Source: an uncultured Bacteroidales bacterium (GTDB lineage: Bacteria; Bacteroidota; Bacteroidia; Bacteroidales; UBA932). Taken from it: DNA of 64,000 nucleotides. The notes beneath the pieces were generated by a model. The model saw only the letters and a program-made list of their open reading frames with translations, was not told the DNA's origin and searched no databases. The stretch lies in contig CANRID010000005.1 of the NCBI GenBank assembly GCA_947630665.1, forward strand, positions 1-64,000. Direction: 5' to 3'. The position numbers and the translations under genes were made by a program. Each line of letters opens with the position of its first letter. Position 1 is the stretch's first letter. Positions 27,400 through 37,613 of the stretch are shown in pieces.

Positions 27400-29007
27400 A
27401 TGCTCAAAAAAACATTTATATTTCTGGCTCTCCTGTTCATGTTGACTCCGCCATCGGCACAAGCGCAATTATTCAACAAAAAAGAAAATAAAAAAGCGCT
27501 CAAGGCAGAGATCGAAACCCTTAAATCCGTTATCGACTCCCTGCAATCGGTTATCAACGACGGTGCCATCGAATTATCCGACACCACCACTTACGGAGAC
27601 ACCATCAATCCCGGAATCTTCAACTTCTTAGACAGCGATGACTATAACGACATACAACCCGGATCGAATCCCGACAGCCTTTTAGACATCTGGTACAGGC
27701 AGAAAAAACTCTCCATTACGGAAGACGGGATGGCCCTGGATCTGGACAGCATTTACCTCCAATCCGATATCCCCGATTCCATTTATATAGCCAAAATAGC
27801 CAAAATGAATTCCTTCATTCCCATTCCGTACAACAGTATCGTAAGGAATTACATTATCTACTATACCCAGAAAATCCCGCATAAATCGCGGCAGATTCTG
27901 GGGCTATGCTCCTACTACATGCCTATCTTCGAGGAAATATTGGACTCCTACGGTTTGCCTTTAGAACTGAAAGTCATGGCGATAATCGAGTCCGCACTCA
28001 ATCCGCTGGCCGTATCCCGGGCCAAAGCCAAAGGAATGTGGCAATTCATGTATCGCACCGCACTGCAATACGACCTGCGCATCAACTCCTACGTAGATGA
28101 ACGGTTAGACCCGGTCGCCTCCGCCCATGCCGCAGCCAAATACCTGCGCGACTCCTACATCATTTTCGGAGACTGGGCCTTAGCCATCGCCTCTTACAAC
28201 TGCGGTACGGGCAATGTAAACAAGGCTATCCGCCGGGCCGGATCCAAAGACTTCTGGGCCATTTACCCCTACCTGCCGCGCGAGACCCGCGGGTATGTCC
28301 CGTCCTTTGTTGCCGCACTGTATCTGATCAACTATTACAAAGATTATCAAATCGTTCCTGAGAAAATACAAATGCCCGTCCATGTAGATACGTTCAAGAT
28401 CAACAAAAACCTGCATTTCGAACAAATTGCCGACAACATAGGCATCCCGATAGAATATATCCGCCAGATCAATCCGCAATACATGCACGATATCATCCCC
28501 GGCACCGAGCGGGAATACATCCTCCGCCTGCCCTACAACTATTCCGGTCTGTTCGCCGAGAAAGAAAAAGAAATCTACGCTTACAAAGACAGCATCTACT
28601 TCAATCCGATCGTTTACAACCGCATTAAAGAAAACCACGCTGTCAGCCAGAGCCAACGGATCACCCACATCGTCAAATCCGGAGAAACCTTGGGACATAT
28701 CGCACTCAAATACCATGTCCGCGTAGCCGACATCCAGCGTTGGAACAATATAGGCACTAAAATATGGCCCAAACAACGGCTGACCATCTACCGGAACGGA
28801 GGACCGGCCCCTTCATCCGGCAAAGCCGCTTCCACCCGCAACACCACTTCCAACGGCTATGAATGGTACACCATCCGAAAAGGAGACACCCTGCTCGGGA
28901 TCGCCCTTAAACATAAAGTCAGCCTCAACAACCTTCTCAAGCTGAACGGACTTACGAAAAATTCCAAGATTTACCCAGGCAAAAAACTGAAAATAAGAGC
29001 ATTATAA
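27400..29007 (+). CDS. lytic transglycosylase with LysM domains (MltD-like)
   Basis: SLT ESALNPLAVSRAKAKGMWQFM; two LysM units (HIVKSGETLGHIALKYHV, YTIRKGDTLLGIALKHKV). Confidence 0.92.
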   Translation: MLKKTFIFLALLFMLTPPSAQAQLFNKKENKKALKAEIETLKSVIDSLQSVINDGAIELSDTTTYGDTINPGIFNFLDSDDYNDIQPGSNPDSLLDIWYRQKKLSITEDGMALDLDSIYLQSDIPDSIYIAKIAKMNSFIPIPYNSIVRNYIIYYTQKIPHKSRQILGLCSYYMPIFEEILDSYGLPLELKVMAIIESALNPLAVSRAKAKGMWQFMYRTALQYDLRINSYVDERLDPVASAHAAAKYLRDSYIIFGDWALAIASYNCGTGNVNKAIRRAGSKDFWAIYPYLPRETRGYVPSFVAALYLINYYKDYQIVPEKIQMPVHVDTFKINKNLHFEQIADNIGIPIEYIRQINPQYMHDIIPGTEREYILRLPYNYSGLFAEKEKEIYAYKDSIYFNPIVYNRIKENHAVSQSQRITHIVKSGETLGHIALKYHVRVADIQRWNNIGTKIWPKQRLTIYRNGGPAPSSGKAASTRNTTSNGYEWYTIRKGDTLLGIALKHKVSLNNLLKLNGLTKNSKIYPGKKLKIRAL

Positions 29008-29021
29008 AACAAGAGACATAA

Positions 29022-30227
29022 TCACATCCTTACCCCGATGCCGAGCATCAAATTCTGCGGTTCCTTGAAGCTGCCCAGACGATAGCCGATATTCAGGTAA
29101 ACGCAACGGTTGACAAACGTTTTCAAAGTCAACAATTGATAAAAAGCTTTATTCCCCTTAGGATTGATTATGTCGTATCCGATTCCGGCGTTGACCGAGA
29201 ATATCGGCACCGTAAGTTCGGCATGGGCCGATAGGCCTGCGCTGATCCGCTTGCCGAATGGCGGTTTTCTGAACCTTATCATGTCGCCCGTCGTGCCGTC
29301 GGCCCAATATGGGGCCAAGCCTGCACTCTCGTCCCATTGCAGATCGAGCGAGGGTCCCACCGCAACCCATCGGTTCAAACTGCGCATAGGCGAGAACTGC
29401 AGTCCGGCGACACCGAATTTTCCCGGACATAACTGCGGGTCCGGAGGATCCCCGACAAAAACGACACGCTTGCGGATACTCCCGTAAACAGTAATGTCAT
29501 AGAACCACCGTCCCTTATCCGCTTCTTCAAGCATGCTCTTGTCCGGTACCGGATCCTCCTGTCGGGGATTGATTATGTAGGCGATTCCTACTGTAGCTCC
29601 GATAGCATTCACTCCTTCATTCGGCCACGATATATTGCCGTTGGAATAATGGTTCGCCGACAATCCCGCCGACATCTGCCATCGCTCCGACAGACTGTAC
29701 TGAAATTTGAGTCCGAGACCTATGTGGGCCGTAATACAGGTGCTGACCGCGGCGTTGTCATCGGCAGTTTCCCGACAAAAATGCTTCCATCCGCAGGCAA
29801 CGCCGAACTGCCATTCATATCCAAGCCACAGGCGGTCGTTCACGTACACGATCGGAGCGCCCTGATAAACATACACCGAAACCGGAGTACCGAGCAAGGA
29901 ATTGGAGAAAAAGGTATTGACACCCAATCCGATACCCTGATAAAGATCTCTGTAAAGCATCCCTTTACGCGTTGACGGCCCGAAACTGAAATCCGCCCGG
30001 ATATCACCGGAAAAAGTACTTCGGATACTCTTTCCTTCCGCATTTTCCCCTTTCAGGAAGCCGTTTGTTCCAGGCACCCACGCCGGGTTCATTTCAACGC
30101 CGACGCGCCACTGCAAAGAACGCGGGGATGCAGGCGGGATAGTATCGGACGCTACCGCTGCAAGGCAGCCTGTCAGCAGCATCATTATCGAGACAAGCAT
30201 TCTATTCATATTCAACCGTGTAATCAT
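29022..30227 (-). CDS. acyloxyacyl hydrolase / PagL-like outer membrane protein
   Basis: Signal peptide; LSANHYSNGNISWPNEGVN resembles the PagL HxSNG active-site region. Confidence 0.65.
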   Translation of the reverse strand: MITRLNMNRMLVSIMMLLTGCLAAVASDTIPPASPRSLQWRVGVEMNPAWVPGTNGFLKGENAEGKSIRSTFSGDIRADFSFGPSTRKGMLYRDLYQGIGLGVNTFFSNSLLGTPVSVYVYQGAPIVYVNDRLWLGYEWQFGVACGWKHFCRETADDNAAVSTCITAHIGLGLKFQYSLSERWQMSAGLSANHYSNGNISWPNEGVNAIGATVGIAYIINPRQEDPVPDKSMLEEADKGRWFYDITVYGSIRKRVVFVGDPPDPQLCPGKFGVAGLQFSPMRSLNRWVAVGPSLDLQWDESAGLAPYWADGTTGDMIRFRKPPFGKRISAGLSAHAELTVPIFSVNAGIGYDIINPKGNKAFYQLLTLKTFVNRCVYLNIGYRLGSFKEPQNLMLGIGVRM

Positions 30228-31128
30228 AGCTTACGGCATAAACGGAAGTCCAGGTAACCGTCGTTTCAAAATTCTGTTCGGCTACCGCATTGTAAAACTG
30301 CAAGACACCTTTCTGTATGGCCCGGGAATAATTCAACGTATAGCTTACCTTGACCGTAGTGTTCGCAGGAACATCTACCATTAACTTATGCCCGAAATAT
30401 TCCGGGATGAAACCGTCCATGCGGTCCCCCAACATTATATTCTCGTACTCCCGCCATTCCCATTTTCCGTCATCGAAATTGTAAACGGGTACAGGCATGT
30501 CCAGAATCAGTCCGTGTGCCCAGAAATCGGACGGCATTGTCTCCCGGCTGCAATTCGATTGCAGGAAAGGCATGATTCCAAATTGTTGGGCGAGCGGACC
30601 ATTGTTGGTGAAACTTGCCACATGTGTCGATTTCCCGAAATTCTCCTCGAGTTTCATTGGCCCGGAAAGCGTCCATGAGACCATTTCAAGTCTTTCTCCT
30701 TCGGTCAGAGTCAGATGTATCACTTTGGTCGCGCCATATTCGTAGTCAAAGGAAAGCATGACACTGACAGCATAAGAGGCATTGTAGTAACTGGTGATAT
30801 ACACCATATCCCCTTCGAAGCCTATGGTGTAATATCTTTTCGGGGTTTCATAAACAATGCTTTCAAGTTCCGAAGGCGGACAATCGGCATCGACAGTTTT
30901 GCCGTCCCTGCCGTAATAGGTAACAAATTCTTTTTCGTCCGAATCGAGATGAATGCGTACCAGACCCTTCCTTGAAAAAGCCGACGACCATTGGCCGCCG
31001 TCACCTTCGATTACCAGCGTGGTAACATCAGGCAGATCCTCAGCGTCGATAAATATATCCCCGTTGCAGGCCGATGTCAGCAGTGCAAGCATCATCAAGA
31101 CTATTATTATCGACGAAATCCTTTTCAT
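30202..31128 (-). CDS. lipoprotein, unknown function
   Basis: Lipobox LALLTSAC; start of the PagL-like gene overlaps its 3' end by 26 bp. Confidence 0.65.
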   Translation of the reverse strand: MKRISSIIIVLMMLALLTSACNGDIFIDAEDLPDVTTLVIEGDGGQWSSAFSRKGLVRIHLDSDEKEFVTYYGRDGKTVDADCPPSELESIVYETPKRYYTIGFEGDMVYITSYYNASYAVSVMLSFDYEYGATKVIHLTLTEGERLEMVSWTLSGPMKLEENFGKSTHVASFTNNGPLAQQFGIMPFLQSNCSRETMPSDFWAHGLILDMPVPVYNFDDGKWEWREYENIMLGDRMDGFIPEYFGHKLMVDVPANTTVKVSYTLNYSRAIQKGVLQFYNAVAEQNFETTVTWTSVYAVSYDYTVEYE

Positions 31129-31165
31129 CCGCGCCAGGTTACGTTACACAAATATAATACATTTT

Positions 31166-33355
31166 TCAAAATCGCAAGCGCAGACCTAAGGAAATCCGGG
31201 ACAAACCCGACCGGTTCTTTCCGTCGGTGTCCTTGCCGGAACGGGAATAAACCATCGAGTCTAATTTCGTATAGATCTCCGTCCGGTGGAAAATACGATA
31301 CCGGGCCAGCAGATATCCGCAAAACCCCTTCCCGTACAGAAGCCGGGAGCCGAATGTCTGCGGCAGATCGTTTTCATAAAGATAAAGCCGGCTGTCCCAT
31401 ACGGGAGCGCAGAACCACGCTCCCTGTGCGGCTATCCGGAATTTCTTTCCGGCCGATTCATATCCCGTCTCTATACATGCCATCCAGCCCGTACTTCCCT
31501 CCTTTTTCTCCGCACCGGAAGCCGCAGCACCGGAAGCGAATACGGCTTCCATACGGCATCCCCATAGAAAACGCTCTCCGATCTTCCGCCTGATCCGTCC
31601 CCGCAGGGAAGCCCGGTTGGATTGGGAATGATCCTGATAATGATCCGCCAGACGAATCTGCCAGCTTGTCCGCCGGTTCTCGTACGCCAGCTTCACCGAT
31701 CCCCGGACCGCATTGGACGGCGCACCGATATTGTAGCGCAGCCAAGGGTAATGTACGGCATCGGCATTCATGACAAGTTTCAAATTCCAGTTCAGCCGGA
31801 GTGCAGCATTTACGGAAATCCCGGACTGGTTAAAACATCCGCTTCCGGTATGATACGCCCCCGCATGCGGAGCGATATATGCCTTTGAATAGCTTCTGGC
31901 CAATATTCCCGCCTCGCACTTCTCCCCGACCGGGAATACCGCTCCCAATAATACAGCCGGGCGGCCTCCCAAATCCAGCGCGAACTCTCCGAACATCCGC
32001 ACCCTTCCCATAGCGCCATACACATCGGCCGATACATTTCCCCACATCCCATCGTACATCTGGTATTTATTATATTCCCTCACACTCCGGCCGTTCTTCT
32101 TGTCATATCCGTATAAAACGGCCGATACTCCCGCCCGGAACCGGCCGAACCGATAATGGGCCGTCAGCCCCGCTACCGTCTCATTCAAGGTCTTCCGTTT
32201 TTCCAACGCATTAGAAGTGTTATGCAATCCCCCTGTAATCAAAGAAGTATATACGTTCTCAGAAACCGTGGCATCCCGTCGGGAATACGAGCCTGCCACG
32301 CTCAGGCTGAATCGTCCCGCACTGAAAGAGGCGGCGACCCCTCTGAGAAAATTATTTTCATCGGCCGACGTATAAGGCACTGCCGCGCTTCCTTTCTTAT
32401 AAAATCCCCGGGGATCGTCCGGAACGCTCATACTGAAAGAATTCCAGAACGTAAGTCCCTGCCCGAGGCGGATGGAAAAATCCCCTATAACCAGATTATC
32501 GAGCATGACTTTCTTTTTGCGGTCTATCGGGATACCGTCAAATGCCAGATGAAAAGAGAAGAAATCCCCCATCGGGATACGGGAAGGCCCTATAAACGGT
32601 TCTCCCGCATCGTTCTCCAAAGTAACGCCAAAACGGATTTTATCCGAATAGGTACACTTGTACCGCAATTGCATATAATAAGGCGCCCCTATATATTCCG
32701 GCTTCGTCTTTTCTTCCTGCACCCACCGCATCTTGGCTAAAAGTTCCGACCGGCATTTTTCAAAAAAAGACCCACCTGACGCCTTTCCTGCACCGCCCGG
32801 CGCAAAAACCACAAAAGGCCTGAGCCGCCGGACAATGTCTTCCGTAAATCCGTTCAGCAATGAAAGTTCGGCTCCCGAAAGGATATCCCCATGGTCCCGA
32901 CGGTATTCCAACAAACTCTCTATCTGAAAATCAGTCAATATCATCATTCGCTCCAGATCGCTCCGTCCGGCCCGGTTTATATTCAAAGGATCCCGCACTA
33001 ACTGTTCGAAATATTCATACGCGGCCGCCGCTTCTTCCTCCCGGCCCTCTTCGCACATTTCCTCCAGCATCTCTTCCAACCAATCCGCCGGCCAACCGGC
33101 CGGGGCCTCTTCCGCCTGCCGGTTCCGCCACTGTCGTTTTCTCCGCTCCGTCTGCCGCCTTTCCGATTGCAACCCCTGCGGATCCCGCCATAGCTTCTGC
33201 GGCGCATTCCGCCGGATTCCCGGAATTTCCCGTCCTGCGCATTCCATGCCCGCGCATGTCCATATCGCGACCGTACACGCGACCGTACAAAAAAAGAGGC
33301 GCACCGCCTTTTCCAAAGCGGCCCGCCCTTCTGATCCACTATTCATTCCCCTCAT
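31166..33355 (-). CDS. helix-hairpin-helix domain protein with C-terminal beta-barrel-like region
   Basis: DPLNINRAGRSDLERMMILTDFQIESLLEYRRDHGDILSGAELSLLNGF followed by ~500 aa of amphipathic aromatic strands ending SLGLRLRF. Confidence 0.7.
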   Translation of the reverse strand: MRGMNSGSEGRAALEKAVRLFFCTVACTVAIWTCAGMECAGREIPGIRRNAPQKLWRDPQGLQSERRQTERRKRQWRNRQAEEAPAGWPADWLEEMLEEMCEEGREEEAAAAYEYFEQLVRDPLNINRAGRSDLERMMILTDFQIESLLEYRRDHGDILSGAELSLLNGFTEDIVRRLRPFVVFAPGGAGKASGGSFFEKCRSELLAKMRWVQEEKTKPEYIGAPYYMQLRYKCTYSDKIRFGVTLENDAGEPFIGPSRIPMGDFFSFHLAFDGIPIDRKKKVMLDNLVIGDFSIRLGQGLTFWNSFSMSVPDDPRGFYKKGSAAVPYTSADENNFLRGVAASFSAGRFSLSVAGSYSRRDATVSENVYTSLITGGLHNTSNALEKRKTLNETVAGLTAHYRFGRFRAGVSAVLYGYDKKNGRSVREYNKYQMYDGMWGNVSADVYGAMGRVRMFGEFALDLGGRPAVLLGAVFPVGEKCEAGILARSYSKAYIAPHAGAYHTGSGCFNQSGISVNAALRLNWNLKLVMNADAVHYPWLRYNIGAPSNAVRGSVKLAYENRRTSWQIRLADHYQDHSQSNRASLRGRIRRKIGERFLWGCRMEAVFASGAAASGAEKKEGSTGWMACIETGYESAGKKFRIAAQGAWFCAPVWDSRLYLYENDLPQTFGSRLLYGKGFCGYLLARYRIFHRTEIYTKLDSMVYSRSGKDTDGKNRSGLSRISLGLRLRF

Positions 33356-33398
33356 ATCTCCCCTCCGGATCTATCTTATCTGTTTTTCTTACATAGGA

Positions 33399-33908
33399 TT
33401 ACACCTTATAAGCATATTTGATCTCTTTCAGTTCCTCATTCGCCTTGGCGATTTTGGATGCCAGATCCTTTTTGAAAGTCACCAACCTGTCGAATAGCTG
33501 CGGGTCGGACTGCGCCAGAATCTGCACGGCTAAAATCGCCGCATTCTTGGCTCCGTCCAAAGCTACCGTAGCGACAGGAATGCCGGCCGGCATCTGCAAA
33601 ATGGACAGCACGGAATCCCACCCGTCCATGGAATTGGAAGATTTGATAGGGACTCCTATAACAGGAAGGGGTGTCAGGGCCGCAATGATACCCGGCAAAT
33701 GGGCGGCCCCCCCTGCTCCGGCAATAATCGTTTTAATTCCGCGCTTATGAGCATTTTTGGCGAAATCCATCACCATCTCCGGCACGCGGTGGGCGGACAG
33801 GGCATTGATTTCGAATGGAATTTCCATCTGATCAAGAAATTCCGCAGCTTTTTCCATGATCTTAAGATCGGAGGTGCTGCCCATAATAATACTTACTTTC
33901 GGTTCCAT
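33399..33908 (-). CDS. purE: 5-(carboxyamino)imidazole ribonucleotide mutase
   Basis: VSIIMGSTSDLKIMEKAAEFL, SAHRVPE, AGAGGAAHLPG. Confidence 0.95.
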   Translation of the reverse strand: MEPKVSIIMGSTSDLKIMEKAAEFLDQMEIPFEINALSAHRVPEMVMDFAKNAHKRGIKTIIAGAGGAAHLPGIIAALTPLPVIGVPIKSSNSMDGWDSVLSILQMPAGIPVATVALDGAKNAAILAVQILAQSDPQLFDRLVTFKKDLASKIAKANEELKEIKYAYKV

Positions 33909-34070
33909 ATTTTCTTTTCCGATTTTATACAATATTCGATTACAGTTTAATTCAGTTTGGCCCTTTAAAATTGGCAATAAACAAAATTAATACATATTTT
34001 TGCGGGAGCAAAAGATATCGGGCAAATCGGAGAAATTTACCGAATTCCGGAAATTTTACTCTTTTTTAAT

Positions 34071-34616
34071 ATGGAACGCATAAAAATCCACGACAAATTT
34101 TTTAAAATATTCATACCCCACGAAAAAATCATCGAAGCGGTTTCCAAAGTGGCGGACAGACTGAACCGCGATCTGAAAGGAGTTGATACCCCTGTTTTTC
34201 TGAGCGTATTGAGCGGATCCTTCATGTTTACGGCAGACCTGCTTCAAAAAATCGAATTCCAGTGCGATGTCACTTTCATAAAGTTAGCCTCCTACAACGG
34301 TACGGAATCCACCGGAGAAGTGAAACAGATCATGGGCCTGAGCAAAAGCATAAAGGGGAAAACAGTCGTAATCGTGGAAGATATCGTGGATACGGGAGGC
34401 ACCATCGTGGAGCTGGACAAACTGCTGCGCGCGCAGGGAGCGGCTGACATCAAAGTCTGCACCTTGCTGTTCAAGCCGGGTTCATACGATAAAAACGTGA
34501 AAATCGATTATGCGGCCATGGAAATTCCCAACGATTTTATAGTAGGGTACGGTTTGGACTACGATCAATTAGGACGGCAATATAAAGATATTTACGTGCT
34601 GGATCCGCAGCAATAA
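34071..34616 (+). CDS. hpt: hypoxanthine phosphoribosyltransferase
   Basis: LSGSFMFTADLL, VVIVEDIVDTGGTI PRPP-binding motif. Confidence 0.93.
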   Translation: MERIKIHDKFFKIFIPHEKIIEAVSKVADRLNRDLKGVDTPVFLSVLSGSFMFTADLLQKIEFQCDVTFIKLASYNGTESTGEVKQIMGLSKSIKGKTVVIVEDIVDTGGTIVELDKLLRAQGAADIKVCTLLFKPGSYDKNVKIDYAAMEIPNDFIVGYGLDYDQLGRQYKDIYVLDPQQ

Positions 34617-34671
34617 GCAGTAATAGGCAGCAATGAATTGACAGACATATAAAATTTCAGATATTCTTATT

Positions 34672-35238
34672 ATGAAATATTTTATTTTATTCGGCCCTCC
34701 GGGAGCCGGCAAAGGGACCCAGGCCAAATTGATGGCGGACAAATACAATCTGCATCATGTTTCCACCGGCGACCTGCTCAGAAAAGAGATCGCAAAAGGC
34801 ACTGAATTGGGCCTTCGGGCAAAATCGCTGATCGAAGGGGGCAACCTTGTGGATGATTCGATTGTTATTGCAATGATCGAAAACGAGATCGGAAGCCATC
34901 CGGAAGTGAACGGATTCCTGTTCGACGGTTTTCCGCGCACCTTGGAGCAGGCGGGAAGCCTGGAAGAAATGCTCGATAAAAGAGGGCAGTCCATAGATAA
35001 AGTGATCTCCTTCATTATCGATGACGATTTAGTATGCCGCCGTATCCAGAACCGTGCGAATATCGAGGGCAGAAAAGACGACGCCGATATGAACACCATC
35101 CGCAACAGGATAGACACTTATCACCGGAAAACCGAACCGTTGATCGAGTATTACAAACAAAAGAACAAGTACCACGAAATCAACGGAGAAGGCAAGATCG
35201 AAGAGATTTTCGATTGCGTATGCAAATTACTGGATTGA
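34672..35238 (+). CDS. adk: adenylate kinase
   Basis: ILFGPPGAGKGTQAKLM, FDGFPRTLEQA, GRKDDAD. Confidence 0.96.
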   Translation: MKYFILFGPPGAGKGTQAKLMADKYNLHHVSTGDLLRKEIAKGTELGLRAKSLIEGGNLVDDSIVIAMIENEIGSHPEVNGFLFDGFPRTLEQAGSLEEMLDKRGQSIDKVISFIIDDDLVCRRIQNRANIEGRKDDADMNTIRNRIDTYHRKTEPLIEYYKQKNKYHEINGEGKIEEIFDCVCKLLD

Positions 35239-35285
35239 ACCGGCCGGAACGGCAAACCGGCTTCAGAAGATTTTAGAAAACCACT

Positions 35286-36284
35286 ATGGCCAATTCCAAT
35301 TTTGTAGATTACGTTAAATTATTTCTCGCCTCGGGCAGCGGGGGAAACGGCTCCATGCATCTTCACAGGGCCAAATTCATTCCCAAAGGGGGTCCCGACG
35401 GAGGAAACGGCGGCCGCGGCGGGCATATCATCCTGCGCGGCAATCCGCAATATTGGACCCTTATCCATCTCCGATACCGCAAACACATCAAGGCCCAGCC
35501 GGGCGAAGCCGGCAGCGGAGCTCTTTGTACCGGCGCCGACGGAGAGGATATCTACTTAGATGTTCCCTTGGGGACGGTGGCCAAAGATGCGGAAACGGGC
35601 GAAATACTTTTTGAAATCACCCGTCCGGGAGAAGAACGCATCATTGTAAAAGGGGGCCGCGGAGGATTGGGAAACGCCCATTTCAAATCGGCTACCAACC
35701 AGACTCCGCGCTACGCCCAGGAGGGCGAGCCGGGAGTGGAAGGATGGTTTATCCTGGAACTTAAAATTCTGGCGGACGTAGGGCTGGTAGGGTTTCCCAA
35801 TGCCGGAAAATCCACTCTCCTCTCTACGGTTTCGGCCGCAAGGCCCAAAGTGGCGGATTATGCCTTCACCACCCTCGAACCCAGTATCGGAATCGTCGAT
35901 TACTACGATGACAAGTCCTTCGTAATGGCCGACATACCCGGCATCATCGAAGGGGCCCACGCCGGAAAAGGTTTGGGACACCGTTTTCTAAGGCACATAG
36001 AACGGAATTCCGTATTGCTTTTTATGATTGCTGCCGACAGCGGGGACATTAAAAAGGAATACGATATCTTGCTGAAAGAGCTGAAACTGTTCAATCCCGA
36101 ACTTTTAGACAAACAAAGGATTCTGGCCGTCTCCAAATCGGATATGTTAGACGATGAACTGATGCGCGAGATAAAAAGGCACCTTCCCCGCAAGGTTCCC
36201 CATATTTTCATCTCATCCGTCACCGGAGCAGGAATCAAGGAGTTGAAAGACCTGATTTGGAAAACGCTGAACGATTCCGTTTAA
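35286..36284 (+). CDS. obgE: GTPase ObgE
   Basis: Gly-rich Obg domain, [28 protein letters not shown]. Confidence 0.96.
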   Translation: MANSNFVDYVKLFLASGSGGNGSMHLHRAKFIPKGGPDGGNGGRGGHIILRGNPQYWTLIHLRYRKHIKAQPGEAGSGALCTGADGEDIYLDVPLGTVAKDAETGEILFEITRPGEERIIVKGGRGGLGNAHFKSATNQTPRYAQEGEPGVEGWFILELKILADVGLVGFPNAGKSTLLSTVSAARPKVADYAFTTLEPSIGIVDYYDDKSFVMADIPGIIEGAHAGKGLGHRFLRHIERNSVLLFMIAADSGDIKKEYDILLKELKLFNPELLDKQRILAVSKSDMLDDELMREIKRHLPRKVPHIFISSVTGAGIKELKDLIWKTLNDSV

Positions 36285-36298
36285 AACGCTATATCAAT

Positions 36299-37294
36299 AT
36301 GCTGTATATCATAGATGACCAAACAGATCCGTATTGGAATCTGGCGGCGGAAGAATATCTGCTGAAAGAGAAAAACGAACCTGTTTTCAGGTTATGGAGA
36401 AACGACAACTCCATTATCGTGGGCCATTATCAGAATACCCTGGCCGAAATAGACACAGAATACGTCAAACGGCATGGAATCAAAGTCGTCCGGCGTCTGA
36501 CAGGCGGGGGCGCCGTTTTTCACGACCTGGGGAATATCAATTTCACTTTCATAGAGAAGAAAATCCCCGGAGAGGATAGCGGGGCCATGTTCCGCCGCTT
36601 TACCGCTCCCATATTGGAAGCACTCGGTTCTTTAGGGATAAAGGCATATCTGGAGGGCCGGAACGACCTGCTTATCGAAGGGCGCAAATTTTCCGGAAAC
36701 GCCCTTTGCATCCATAAAGACCGGATCCTGCAACACGGGACCCTGCTCTTTTCCGCCTCTATGACGAATCTTTCGCAGGCGCTCAAAAGCCGGCCGGAAA
36801 AATTCATAGGAAAAGCCGTCCGTTCCAATCTGAGCCGCGTAACCAATATATCGGAGCATCTGAAGGTCCCGATGGATGTAACGGAATTCATAAATTACTT
36901 GGGAAACCATATCTGCGGCAAATACCGGGACATAACCCCTTACGAATATACGGAGTCCGACCGGGAGGCCATCGGGAAACTCAAAGACAACAAATATGTC
37001 TTAGATGAATGGAACTTCGGAAAATCGCCGGCATATAGTTTTGGGAAAGTCGCCAAATTGACCGGAGGAATCGTAGAAGTATATTTTTCGGTAGAAAAGG
37101 GCCGGATAAAAGACCTCAAAATTTTCGGAGACTATTTCTTTACCCGGCCCACAGAAGAATTCGTACGCATGATCGAGGGAACTCCGCATACCCGGCAAGC
37201 GCTCGACCAGACGCTCGGGCAGATCGGCTCCGTTTTCAACAATTATTTCAGCAATATCGCCAAAGAGGAGCTTCTGGGAATGTTTTTCGACTAA
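36299..37294 (+). CDS. lplA: lipoate-protein ligase
   Basis: IVGHYQNTLAEI, VVRRLTGGGAVFHDLGNINF, KFSGNALCIHKDRILQHGTLLF. Confidence 0.92.
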   Translation: MLYIIDDQTDPYWNLAAEEYLLKEKNEPVFRLWRNDNSIIVGHYQNTLAEIDTEYVKRHGIKVVRRLTGGGAVFHDLGNINFTFIEKKIPGEDSGAMFRRFTAPILEALGSLGIKAYLEGRNDLLIEGRKFSGNALCIHKDRILQHGTLLFSASMTNLSQALKSRPEKFIGKAVRSNLSRVTNISEHLKVPMDVTEFINYLGNHICGKYRDITPYEYTESDREAIGKLKDNKYVLDEWNFGKSPAYSFGKVAKLTGGIVEVYFSVEKGRIKDLKIFGDYFFTRPTEEFVRMIEGTPHTRQALDQTLGQIGSVFNNYFSNIAKEELLGMFFD

Positions 37295-37318
37295 CCGGAA
37301 CTTGTCCCATTAAAGGCT

Positions 37319-37612
37319 CTATCTTCCGGAGCGTTTCTCCTTGATCTTTACCAGCTGCTCTTTCAGCACGTCCACGCAGTCCACCACCGCGTCTTCGAAG
37401 GATAAAGCGTTCCTTTGGACGAATAAATCGTTTCCCGGCATGACGATCCGCATTTTGACCTCTTTGTTGGCCTGATCGGGCAAAAGAGACAGAGCCACTT
37501 CAGCCTTTATGATCGAATCATAGAACTTTTCAAGTTTCCCGACTTTTTTCTGAATGAATTCCAACAATTTGACATCTGCGTCGAATTTCACTGACTGAAC
37601 TCTAATATCCAT
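37319..37612 (-). CDS. hpf: ribosome hibernation-promoting factor, HPF/RaiA family
   Basis: VKFDADVKLLEFIQKKVGKLEKFYD...SFEDAVVDCVDVLKEQLVKIKEK. Confidence 0.9.
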   Translation of the reverse strand: MDIRVQSVKFDADVKLLEFIQKKVGKLEKFYDSIIKAEVALSLLPDQANKEVKMRIVMPGNDLFVQRNALSFEDAVVDCVDVLKEQLVKIKEKRSGR

Positions 37613-37613
37613 A

